Shown piece after piece: positions 38,058 to 50,100 of a stretch of 64,000 bases of DNA. The notes under the pieces were generated by a model. That model saw only the letters and a list, made by a program, of their open reading frames with translations. It was not told where the DNA came from and did not search any database. This DNA is from Marchantia polymorpha subsp. ruderalis (taxonomy: Eukaryota > Streptophyta > Marchantiopsida > Marchantiales > Marchantiaceae), in assembly GCA_037833965.1 (NCBI GenBank), contig AP031357.1, positions 22,588,001 to 22,652,000 on the forward strand, read 5' to 3'. Position 1 is the first letter of the stretch; the number at the start of each line of letters is the position of its first letter. The translations under genes were made by a program, and so were the position numbers.

Positions 38058-38288
38058 GATGCCAACGACGAAACAAAACATCAGGTGCCGAAAGTAACAC
38101 GAAGTGTGATGCGAACGACGAAACAAAACATCAGGTGCCGAAAATAACACTTCATGTTATTTTCGGCACGGTTATTATTGACCTACGCAACGTCTGTTCA
38201 TACTAGAACAAGGTGCCGAAAATAACACTTCATGTTATTTTCGGCACGGTTATTATTGACCTACGCAACGTCTGTTCATACTAGAACA
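38058..38288. repeat. Nested tandem duplications (50-bp and 78-bp units) with hairpins
   Basis: A roughly 50-bp unit starting GATGC (38058 and 38108) is duplicated with a few changes. It is followed by an essentially perfect 78-bp duplication (38133-38210 and 38211-38288). Each 78-bp unit contains a stem of 15 perfect pairs (arms GTGCCGAAAATAACA and TGTTATTTTCGGCAC, loop CTTCA) at 38135-38169 and 38213-38247. Confidence 0.92.
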
Positions 38289-38718
38289 ATGTGACGTGGA
38301 CCGTCGGATGGGATCACATCGGGTAAATTGAAACTTGATGTGTCCCATCAAGCAATTTACGTTTGTTTATCTCGCCATTCTTTTGCAAAAGACATATCCC
38401 GTTGCAGCAGGTGGCGATAGTTTCCCACCATTGAGGATACTCCACCTCCATTTCACAGGAGATTAAGTCATGGAGTACGAATAAGTCATGCCCTCTACAA
38501 TTCGGCCTCGGGACTAGAGCAAAATCTGTCCCACAACTGAAAAATGCTGGAAAGGAAATCCTGTCCATCGAGCTGCAGCTGTCCTCTCCAGCGCACGTCG
38601 CCAAATGAATTCGGCGAAACAAAACGATGTTCAAAACCTATACCTGACGTTACAAAAAATACCTATAAATTCAAAAGTCCCCGGATCTTTACTTCCCTAT
38701 GATCCTTCTTATAGGATA

Positions 38719-38900
38719 TGATGGCACGCCCGAGTCAGATTTCCTAATCTAAGTGTGCGTATAAGGAGTTCAAAGTAAGAAAGTTTGAGTCTAGTAAATG
38801 GAAGGCCTGGATTTCCTACACAAGGAAGGTCTTCCATTTGACTCGCTCTATCTTACTCTAGGACATGAATGACGAAATCTGGAACTCCTAGAATCCATCA
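38719..38900. repeat. Long imperfect foldback, miRNA-precursor-like
   Basis: The arms 38772-38806 and 38827-38859 pair over most of 33-35 positions with one small bulge. The core AAATGGAAG pairs with CTTCCATTT, and flanks such as GTAAGA pair with TCTTAC. Pairing resumes further out (CAGATTTC with GAAATCTG; TGATGG with CCATCA). The resulting foldback of about 180 nt has a short terminal loop, the shape of a plant MIRNA precursor or of a foldback MITE. Transcription is not shown by the sequence. Confidence 0.55.
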
Positions 38901-41102
38901 GTTGGAACGTCACCACCTTCTGCCACCTGGGATACATCAGGTTTGCTGGTGGAGACGTAAGACACTTTCCCTTCGCCCAAAACTGCAAACTAGTTAGACC
39001 AACTTCCTCTCTCACCAACGAAGTTATACCAACAATATAGCCAATCAAGGAGCTAATCCCGTTGTTACCTCCGCGTCTACCCAGCTGCACAGTTCTACTC
39101 ATAATTTAGAACTGCAGTTTAGGAAATAATGCCTAGCAAATCGCATGGGTAGGCAACAACTTTGAAACCTTCAACAAAAATACGTCAATTGGAAGCTGGC
39201 AGAACTATAGGACTTCAGAAAGAAAAACACTTGACAAGCATCAGAACAGATGAGAAGAGAAGAAGACAACCGTAAGAAAGGCCGTTTTTTATTTTTCTTG
39301 TGATATTTTCTTTTGTAAAATTCTAACTGCATGCAGCTCGAAAGCAAAAAATTCAAAGATTATAACCGGTCGACAAACGAAATCTACAACTTCAAATGAA
39401 CTCAAGACGAATATACCATGAATAATAATGAAGAACAAATTAAAAATAAGGGAGTTGACATCCACCGTGTTACAAGCTAATCGATGATTTGTTCGACGCA
39501 GTGTAAAAGTTCCGCTCCCAAACCGAAGGTAATCTTAAATTCACAAAGTAATGTTTTGCCTGAAAAAATATGCGCTCTATGACCCAAGTATTATGATATA
39601 ATGGAAAAGTACTTCTATCTCAGGAACACAAAGAATATTCAACTCTGCTTCATTATCATGTGGTACAATTTGCATGCACAATATACCGAGGACTGAGTTC
39701 CTCAGCTTTTGGTGGACTATACAAAATGGATCAGGCATCTACCAAGACGCGCCGGAGAAAATTGATCACTCTTCCTACAATGTTTCCACATGTTACAAAG
39801 TAAGGGTCCCATACTTTTTCCATATCTTAAAGTGTGAGTGAAGTGTTGCAATTCACGGTTAAAAGATAATTCTCGGCACGGCGAAGTAAACATGCAATTG
39901 TAGCAACAATCAAGAGCACATTATCTGAGATCCATCAGTGTACTTCAACCATTTGGCAATGACAATTGTTATTGAACTTTGTCTAATAAAGAATGAATTA
40001 CGGAGTGGTCTCAAACATTGAAAGATGTTATGCATCTACAGAACCCACATACTCAAGACTGACTCAAGATACACACAAGATACACTTCAAGGTATGTGAC
40101 AGCTGCTTTGTCATGACTTCGTTGCTCATCCATAAGTCCTGAGGTGAAATTATACATCACCGAACTAAACATAAGCAGGCTATTGCCCCACAAACTCTGT
40201 GAAAATCTTCAGCATTGTTGAATCTCAATCCAAAATGTCTGTTTACGGGACAAGGAGGCCAAATGTTTTGCATGCTAGCAAGGTTTCCAGCAGATGATCG
40301 TGTTTCCTCACTCAAAGAGCAAACACTTGCCAACGAGGAAAACAGAAACCAACAATTGAGCTACTCAGAAAACATACATGCGAATCAATCTAACACCCAT
40401 CACTTCCATTCCTCTAGCAGAGTTACAGTATGATCGTAACCTTGGCCTGACGTCAACAAACTGTCGTGAATAGGCATGCTCTTGCCTCCTGGCTTGACCC
40501 TTTGAACTGATAAGAGTATTCAAGCCAATCCATCCCACGTGGTTCCTGAACGCAAACAGTACAAAATCACTGCCCCTACGGGGACGGATAAGACTGATTA
40601 AGATTCAGTGAGATTCCTTCGAATTTAAGAAAAATATTTGACTTGCTAGAACACGTTGCAGAGGGAACAGATGCTGGAAAGTAACCAAGAAAGCGTGGAA
40701 ACAATCAAAAGTTTCAAACAATATTAGCATCACAAAGACTCATAGATAAGCGGTGCGAAACATCTTTCACATTCACCAACCAAGTAAGGAGCTCCTTCAA
40801 AAGGGTTTAAATTATGCAGTAGAGCGTGACGAATAGACATTTCTATTACAAGTCCACAGGATCTCAAAGAAACCGCTAAAAGCATGCTGAGTAAGCTACA
40901 CATTTCGATTCCGAAGTACTCTATTGTTCTGAACACTTGCTGGGAACGTGCCCATTTGAGAGTCATCAGGACGTTTATACAGAATTCGTAAAGCTCCCGT
41001 AGTAATCAAAGCCCTATAATTCTGGTCTTTCAAAATTTCAAAAGGCACGATACTTCCCAGCCCCGCGTGGTATCTAATCAACAAAATTTAGGCCTAGCCA
41101 TG
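38901..41102. other. Intergenic region and probable 3' UTR of EMB1579
   Basis: No gene supported. The minus-strand frame at 38848-39102 is open but not recognisable. Sequence close to 41.1 kb is expected to be the 3' untranslated region of the EMB1579 gene; its end cannot be fixed without transcripts. Confidence 0.45.
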
Positions 41103-44100
41103 TTACTCAACAGGTGCATCCTTCTCAGTGAAGCTCCGGTAGACAATGCGTTCATCCCGTGACTTACTACTTTCTGTGACAGCGCAAGCTACAAGATCCT
41201 GCCCACAACAAGAAACACTGGTGATCAGTCAAAGAAGACATGCATCGGAGTTCGTTATATGACGATCTAAGAGATGCAAACTGATCAAATGAGAGAAGTA
41301 AAAAAAATTGAATGTTAACTATGAACACCTACAGCTCGTGTTCGCAAAGCTTGCTCTCATTGAGCAATTTGGAATGTTTCCAAGATCTAAACAGATATGA
41401 TAGGGCAATTATACCTTAACATTCCGCTGAGAGAGGAACTTCCCCAGTCCATGCAAGATCCGCCGCAAATCGTCTGCCTATTTGGTTGAAATCCGATCAT
41501 ATTCCAAAGTTAACAACGCAGTTTTCATAACATAATTCAAATTCAGTAAAAGAATTTACTGGAAGGCGAGATCCGTCCCCAACGATGCAGATCAAAATCC
41601 TCATTTCCTGACGATATTCAACTCATCCTAGACATACTGTGCAACTACATACGTAATATAAAACTGAACAATGTGAAGCTCCGCTTCAAAACAAGCAATC
41701 GAGAAAATTAGATAGCTGCAGTCGATAAATTGATACCTTCAAGTAGCCAACTCGGTTCCTATCAAAATATCGGTAAGCCTGCATTTACATGAGATACATG
41801 TCAGCGTAGATTTACTCTCTGCTGAAAAGACTGGCGTAACCAAACTTCTATGAGGGAATACGCATGATACTAACAGTGGTAAGTGAAGGAACAAACAACT
41901 TTTCCCCGAGACTGCGTTAGGCGGCACCAACCTGTAGAACGTCTCTATCCATTATGTGTTTCTTCTCAGGCTTTTTCTCATCTATCTTATCCTGCACGAC
42001 ATAGCCAACGGAAGTCAGTAAGAAGCATATTGACGCAACGTACTCATAAGCTCATCTAAGAATAGTCACCTAGTTGTAAAACCTTAAATAACGATGTAAC
42101 AATTCAGTCCAGATCTTTTTCACATACTGGAATCTACATAACAAGTCTGTAGCTTTGTTACATTCGCCCTCAAACTAGATGACTCATGGAGACAGTGTAG
42201 AACGTCTTCCATATGTGCCCGATTCAGTACAAACAACTCGAGAAAAGCGGACCATTCTCAGCTCAAGTGTACGTCTCCTCTTGGTGTAATATTTCCTAAG
42301 TTTTCCCGAGACTCTCTTTGATAACATCAACGCATCCGGAGACTTACTCCTGAAAGTACTCTCCAGAGAAATCAATTCTCTAACCAATCATTCCACATAA
42401 AATGTCCATAACGACCGACAAATAAAGAGAAGTAATCTCACCTCCAAACCTCTATCTTTACTTGCAGCGGCATCCTTCATGTCGACGTCTGAAGAAGCAG
42501 TTGTTATTGCTACATCCATATCGTCTGCGATGACGGAATCATTGACCGCCTTAGCTTCCTCACCTTCTGTAGACAAATTTAATACATCCTCTTTCTTCTC
42601 CTCTTTATGAACAACCCCGTTCTCTTCCGCCTTCTCTCCATGTCCCTCAGCTTTAGCTTTCTCTAATTCCATTGCGGCTTCTTCTCTTCTTGCTTGCAAT
42701 TTCCTTAGCTCTTCTTCGCTATTCGCATTAAGTATATCACTTGCTTCTATCTCTATCCTTCCTTCGGGAACCTCTTCCACCTTCGGTTCCGTGACAACCT
42801 CAACCAGAGGTTCGGGGACACTATCCACCTTGGACTCTGGAACGGCCTCAGCTTTAATCGTATCGACCTTAGGCTCTGGGGTCCCGGCCCTGTCTGAGAA
42901 CTTGCTGCGCTTCCTTGATGAAGACCCCTCACCTTCCACGTCTTTGAATATTTCATCCTTAGCTTCTGAGCGCCCACGTTTCCTCTCTTCCTTCTTACGA
43001 GCGTAAGTTGTTTCACGCAGTATCTGGACATCGAGGAAACCCAGTAAAGGTTTGTTCAGAGTAAAGTTCTACCCCAACACACAAGCCTCAATGCTTTTAG
43101 GTGAGTGAGTTCGATGTCTAAAACCACAGCAAAAAACATTCCCCAAACAATTATGTAATGCTTTCCTCCTACAGCTCTCTTTAATCAAACATGCAATCCA
43201 TCCACTTTCAGACAAGATGGTCTGCAAGTTTCGATCATCTTCACGCAACCCATTCCTTCTCTCATGATCTAAAAGATTGCGGGCTCCATCCGTCCTCAAA
43301 AAGGAACGCGCACCTCAATGTCCGATAAGATAAGACTGCCCATTTTGCACTGCAGCATTTCTTGGTATATCTCGGCGAAGACGGAGAGCTACGATACAAC
43401 ACGGAGAACATAAGTGAGTGAATTATGGTTCCTAGATATATGTCAAATAATTATGAGCTCGACCAAATTGCTATTGCCTTCGACTCTACACTAAAAAACA
43501 TCCTGCATGGCGACTTATGTTGGCTTACCTCGAACGTGCATTCCTCTCTATCCTCTTCGTCATAGTCGAGGAGGCCATCCAAAGATATGGTCATCGACCG
43601 CATCTGTACAGCATCCAACTTTTACGTTTAACTTTCCAAATTTATAAGCTGGTACAATACTTTTTCAAACATACGAAAGCTCAAAACCACGAGGACGCCC
43701 AGTAATCTTAAACATACAAACAGACTTAAACAAAAGCAAGTGACCAGTTGTCAACTAATATAGAAAGTTGGGCAATGTGGCCTACTTTGGTAGTCTTGGT
43801 TCGTTGTGTTGTTAATATAAATCCAGATTGCTGAGGTAACTCCTCTTCGATCTTGACCTCCGTTCCTTTTTCTTTTCCTTCTACCTCTTCTTCCTTCGTT
43901 TCGATCTTTTCTTCGACTTCCTTCTCCTTCTCCTTCTCCTTTTCCACTTCGTCCTTAGACTCGTCAAGAGTTTCTGTCTCACCATCTTTAATGCTACCAT
44001 TACTGTCACCTGAAGGACATAAAACCATGATCTGAGTAGTCACAACGTGAAGCAAAAATAGAAAAAGCTGACAGCAGATAGAGATATGTGGCACTTGGCA

Positions 44101-47100
44101 ATGGCCTTTGCTTCCCAGAGGATGCGCACTAGAACAGATATCTGAAACTTAAGGTCCTTGAAGGCACCAGAGTCAAAAACTAATGGAGAACCAAAGAGCT
44201 TCAGCGCGTATAGTCGCAACATACAGATTAATGACTGACGGAAATCAAAGATTATAGCACCTACCTTCCCTGACTGAAGTTTTATTCTCGGAAGATTTTC
44301 CATCCTGCACATGAGAGAAACGGTGAGTATCAAGCTAATGCCAGAAAACTTTGAATGACCGTGAGACTGACCAGCTATAAAGAAATAAGGAAGTGAAACT
44401 GGGACACGATGTCTGTCCTGCGAGGCCTTCACTAAGAAAGAAGTAGCAGCTTCACAGCACCTTCTCTGCTTTGGCTTGACCTTCACGCTCAAGCTTTGAT
44501 TGCCGCCATAGAGTACACTGCTGGTGCCAATCTCCCAAAAGCGGAAGACAGCTCGAGAGGTCAGGTACAAACATAACAGTAACTTCCCGATGACTTGGAA
44601 GTCCATCTTCTCCAGGCCTTTCATAGTGTACCTACATTCAGTTTAAATATTGTTGCACCATTAGTAACTAAGAAGTTACTGTCAAATTCCTCGACATAAA
44701 TTTTGAATGTTTCTTACTTTAAAACTGCCTACACTGGGTCAAAGGCCTTCCGTTTACCTCCAGAAACCGAATCCAATTCTTGCATTGAGATAGGTCTAGC
44801 TGGGTAGCTTGCTTCGTGCATCTGTTTTGGAATCACACAATACAAAAGGTAAATGCCGACAGCACTGAACAAAAGCACTTACATTTCCACAGAGCACTTT
44901 GGTATCTTCATTTCACTCGACTCTTTACGATCCAACGACAAATTAATGACATATGGTCTTCAGTATCCCGATATACACTTAGCAGTTAGTTTATATCAAA
45001 TAACCCTCGGAGCTGCTGAAGTTGAAAAGCATAGGACTTCTGAGAATAATTCGGAAATGTAGACTTGCGCACAAAGATTGATGAGAGTGGAGACCAACAA
45101 CGAAGATTCAACTTATGTGGCACTACAACTAGGCGAAAAAACTAGCAACACTTTCAGAAAGAGAGTCCAATGCGAAACACCGTTCGTGGCAGTCTGAATC
45201 CACTAACTAAAATCCACCAAAATACGTTGTCTTGACCAGAATAAACTTTCTCAAAACATTGAAGAGAAACATCACAATCTCTAATTTCAGATAGTGAACG
45301 ACGAATTAAACCTTCTCCCGCTTTCGAACAAAAACATACAATTTAAAACTCAAGAAATACGTGAGTCGTGCATTGCTCGCCTAAAAGAAATATCGGATGT
45401 TTTCTCAAACCTTATAGCTGTGCGTATGAGGGCTTCCTCGTCTATGGCAGGATCTCCACCATCAAGTTCCTTATCCCAGACACCTCCGGCAGCCATAATT
45501 GCACTTCGGTCTTTACGAAGGGCCACAAACTTCAGAAGGTTATGAAGGTGGGCTGGCTTTTCGTCTGGACTGTCATCCACGAGTAACTCATTCAGAGCTG
45601 CTTCACTGGATCCACTCATCAGCATCACCTGAAAAAGACAAGATTACCCGTTTATTATCTCCAAAACGCTCCGCCTGAACAGTTCCGAAAATCACATCAT
45701 CTCATTGTAGAAAATGTCATGCGGCAAGTTTGAGCCGGCTGGGACGCCTCATACGAGATACTCCACACCTCGCTTGAAGCACACGACAATAGGCTGACAG
45801 AAAACCTACGAAGTACACGAATTGTTGTGTTGCAAAGGCAACTGAGGGTCCAATGCTGTCCCAACAGAAGACGCGGACGGCCAACATAACTACCTTGACC
45901 AGAAAACTTACCTGAGTTTGCTATCCACTATATTCAGCTTGCTGATTATCGACTAAGAGACTCAACACAACGAGATAAAAGTTCAATTGGAAAATCTCCA
46001 CTGGACGTTACGATTCCAGCTCGTCATCGTGCTCACGTACGTAAAAGGTATGATGAAAAACACATACAGGTCTGCTCACAGTGAGCACAGCTGGACATCG
46101 AGCGTAAATTCATAGATAATAATCGAGGAGGATGAATGATACAGAAGAGCGACGCAACCGCCTAATAGCCTTCCAAGATCATCGCAACTCCAGATTTGCA
46201 TCTCAATTAACATTTCCCTTAACGCAATTTGGTCTATGAACTCCAGGAGCACGGGCTCAGTCAGACTGCCTCTGATAGTCGCCATCCAAACCTCCGTCGT
46301 GGTTTTACCTTGGCGTTCCACGTGGTAGTGCCCTTCGTCGAGTTAGTCGCTGGAGAAGGGAGAACCTTGTCAGAGGACTTTGGTGGAGCCTGCTTGGACT
46401 CGCCCTCATCCTCTACGTCTACAGCATCGTGCTCGAAGCTGTTGCAAATCCCATACCAGATCAACGTTGAATTTGTCATTCAAGATCAGGGTTGATAATG
46501 CGTACGTTGTCAGCGTTTTGGTTAGGTAACTCATTCAGCACCGGCCTCAGCAGGCTGCATCCCAAACACAAAGCTTTTCTAAAACTTCTCTGCAGAAGGT
46601 ACACATTCTGCTCATGGCCCTCACCATCTTCACAAGCTCAGTATTCGTAATACTATCACCTCATTCAGGGAGGTCTTTTCTCATGCATTGAAGCCTTTAA
46701 TTAATTACAAGACAAGCACCGTTCAACATATTTTCAGAGATCTAATTTTCATCGATTGTCAAAGTTTCAAAGTTCTCAATCTCAGGACGCACTATGTCAA
46801 TGACACAAGTAAGAATATTGTTACAACACGATTTCTTCAGCCAAGATCCACCGCTGACGGTACACAAAAATACTTTGGACTGGGATACAACTAAAAATGT
46901 TCAGCAGCACCGAGAAGCTGACAAATTCCAAATCTCTCCCCCATGTGATCCAATATCATGATGCATATATGTAGCCATAGGTAAGTCTACGTGAGAAGCA
47001 CCAAATACGGAGTAAACCTCGCTAATTTTCACAAACAATGACAAACATATAAAGAAGAGGCTGGAAGGAGTGATGACAACAGACCTGATCGGCTGATTCA

Positions 47101-50100
47101 GACAAATTTGGGAGTCTTTCCCGGTCCAGCACACAACAAGCTACAAAAGGTTCCAAATTTCATGACATTAATGACTGGTAAGGAGAGGGAAAATAAAAAC
47201 AACAAGCGTTATAGTACTTCAAAGGAACATAAAGAGATGCGTCGAATGGAAAGAATGGTGTCAAAACCATAAACACTAATGATTATACTAAGTATTGTGC
47301 TCACCTTCGCAAACTCTGGTACTACAAACAATTTCGAGTATCGCTTGCAAAGAGAGGTGTAGTCCCTCTCAGCTTCTCCAAAAATGTATGGCTCAACCTG
47401 TTAAACAACCTTAGTGAGAGACTTGGTATTTGAAGACAAATTAACTCTGACTGTAACGAACACAACGATCATCTTTCGATTTGATGCTATAGGCTGAAAG
47501 AAATAATAATATGGTATGCATCACAAACGCATTGATCAAACTATTGATCAAACTAACTTCATGCGACGAAGGCCATAAAGTAAGTGGCTCCTGTTAGAGA
47601 AGACAAACTTGCTACCGCTGGTTGACCTATGTCAAGCGAGGGGAACAGGAATGGCCAGACAACATGTGAACGGAACACGATGCGCGAGCAAGCAGAAGTA
47701 GTGACTTCATTGACATCCACGGATGACGTCGTCAGTGAACACACTTTACAAAGGTACTCCCTTCTACTGGTTGTTAAACTAGATCAAGGGAGGTGAACAA
47801 ATAAAGACAGGCAACAGGTGAACAAAACAAGGAAATACGAGCACTCAGAAGTAGTGATTTCATTCGCAGCAGGGATAATGTCGTCAGTGAACACACCTTA
47901 CAAAGGTACTCCCTTCTTTTTTCCTTTGCAGGAGAAGTTACCCTGCTAGATAGGAGCAAACAATACAGATCAGCTTAAAACGGTATTCTTGGAAAACATT
48001 GCACCAGACCCAGTCAGTATTGAAAAAGTTTCAATATGAACGATATCAAGTGAGCGGTGGAGAACATATGGCTGCTACGCTAAAACCCATGCTCTCCGGC
48101 GTCAACAAGTTACTGATTGACAAGGCAATAGCAAGTGTGATGTGTAGAGCTCGGGCTTAAAAGGGCAGACTCCTTACCTGTGAGGTTGATCTCGACGAGG
48201 AGATTCCTTCCGACTGCTTCTATCATCTCGCTTGCTTAGCGGCGGCTCCTTGTGGTCTCTTACTGGTCTCACAGGGCTTCGCTCCCGCTTACGTTGCTCC
48301 TCTCGACGCTCTCTATCCCGATCGCGTTCTCTGTCTCTGTTTCCTCCCCTTGCTCTGTCCCTGTCTCTATCTCTTCCACCTCTCCTATCATCTCGCAGCC
48401 CATCGCGCCGAGGAGGTCCTCTGTCATCTCTTCTATCTTCGAATCTGCTACTGCCAATGCTTGGACGATCGGAACGACTGCCCCCGGCAATATAGCCGCC
48501 ACCACCCGTCCCTCGCCCTGCACTGTACTCTCTTCCTGGTGGCAACTGAACACCTCCATATCCCACTGCAGGAGGATTATGAGGATACATCTGACCTTGA
48601 ATACCTCTACCGGCATTCAAACCACCATACATAGCGGCTTGTTGTTGCTGTGCGCCATATCCTGTACTGTTGCCTGTGTTCCCAGTTGAACGCCCTCCGG
48701 CAACTCCATACTGTGAAACCAACAAACCAGGGTCTGTCTCGGACCTATTAACTCCGTAGGTCTGGCCCAGCAAACCCCTCACTTGTCCGCCATACTCTTG
48801 AGCCCCCGTAACTCTTGCAGGAACGTTACGAGAGGCAGCAAGATATTCTGCCTGATTCCTGCCAAAAACACAAGAAGATATTGATGAAAGTTGCCATTTA
48901 GACCACATAACTGGCATTTTACACTCAAAAGCTGACGGCATAATACAACAACGCCCTCTTTCTCTAATCCACTATTTCTGATGTTGGCATATTCATCCTT
49001 ACATCGTCAACTTTTGTACAACAGTAGAGATCTATTCCAAATGTCATACCTTCCACCCGCATCAAGAACTGATGAAGCAGCTCCTCTATTCAAAAGTACT
49101 GCATTGGCCTGAGCCTGTTGCGCCTGGAGAACTTGCTGCTGTCTAAGGATCTGGCTCTGCAGAGAAAACCATGATCGGGATGTTTACTATCCACAAACTT
49201 TGACTCAAATCTGATGATAAACGATTTCACATTTATTAATTTTCCTTAAATCGTTGAGGCAGACTGTGTTTCTCTCAAGTCCAGTACACCTGGAACCATG
49301 CCGTTCAAAAGATAAAACTACTTTCTGATCTGCATCTACAAACTAATAAGGAACTCCCGAAGAAGCTCGCCTCAAACATTACGTCTGTTATATTCTTAGC
49401 AGGCTTCCAGGATTACTTTCTATTTTCTGTTCACAAATGGTCGGAAATTGAAGTTAGTTGAAGCGCAAGTCAAGTCTAGAGGCATTGATACTGTCAAGGT
49501 GACTGTCAGGTCTATTCTACATACAGACATCTGTGTTGTTCTTTCCTCCTAAATTAAAAACTCAAGATATAGAGCAAACAACAGCCGTTTGTATCCCATT
49601 GCGAAGTTCGCAGAATGCATTGTTCTTCAATACTAGAACAAGATCAGCATGTGGAGCACAGCAGCAAGATCTAGGAGGTAAAACCTGCTAGATACGACGA
49701 TCTTAGAATATTGGTGGCTAGGAAACTGAAACAAGTGCCGACTAGCACTGTACACAGACATACCAAACCTTCGCAAACAACCTTCATCTATAAAAAACTG
49801 TCATCTAGCCATGACCAAAACCGTTGGGCTCAGTGAACCGAAATTGCTGACCGACACAAGAGTGGATGGAAAAAAAGCGAAGTATGAACGATCCAGATAA
49901 CCATACGGTAAAATAAATCTCGCAATTTCGCTATACCTGCTGGTCTTGGCGATCCTGCTGCTGATGTTGCTGCTGCTGTTGCTGCCAGGATCAAAGATAG
50001 ATCCAGTGTCAAGGACAGACATGACACGCTGAACTTCTCAGTTTACCCAGCAGGGTCTCGACATGTAAAAGCTCAATGTGGGTAGTTGTAACAAAACGGG

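Larger units (their letters stand above)
37611..38358. mobile_element. Terminal-inverted-repeat element, copy 2 (748 bp)
   Basis: Terminal inverted repeats of about 45 bp (37611-37655 and 38311-38358) align over almost their full length. They share ACACATCAAxTTTCAATTTACCC and the family terminus AAATTGCTTGATGGGACAC. The interior has no transposase frame. It holds a perfect 59-bp tandem duplication and a perfect 78-bp tandem duplication whose unit contains a 15-bp-stem hairpin. This is a non-autonomous DNA element of unidentified superfamily. Confidence 0.7.

Noticed and set aside
48232-48689. Arg/Ser-rich plus-strand frames at 48.2-48.7 kb
   Set aside because: They are antisense to the Arg-Asp/Glu repeat region of EMB1579 exon 7.
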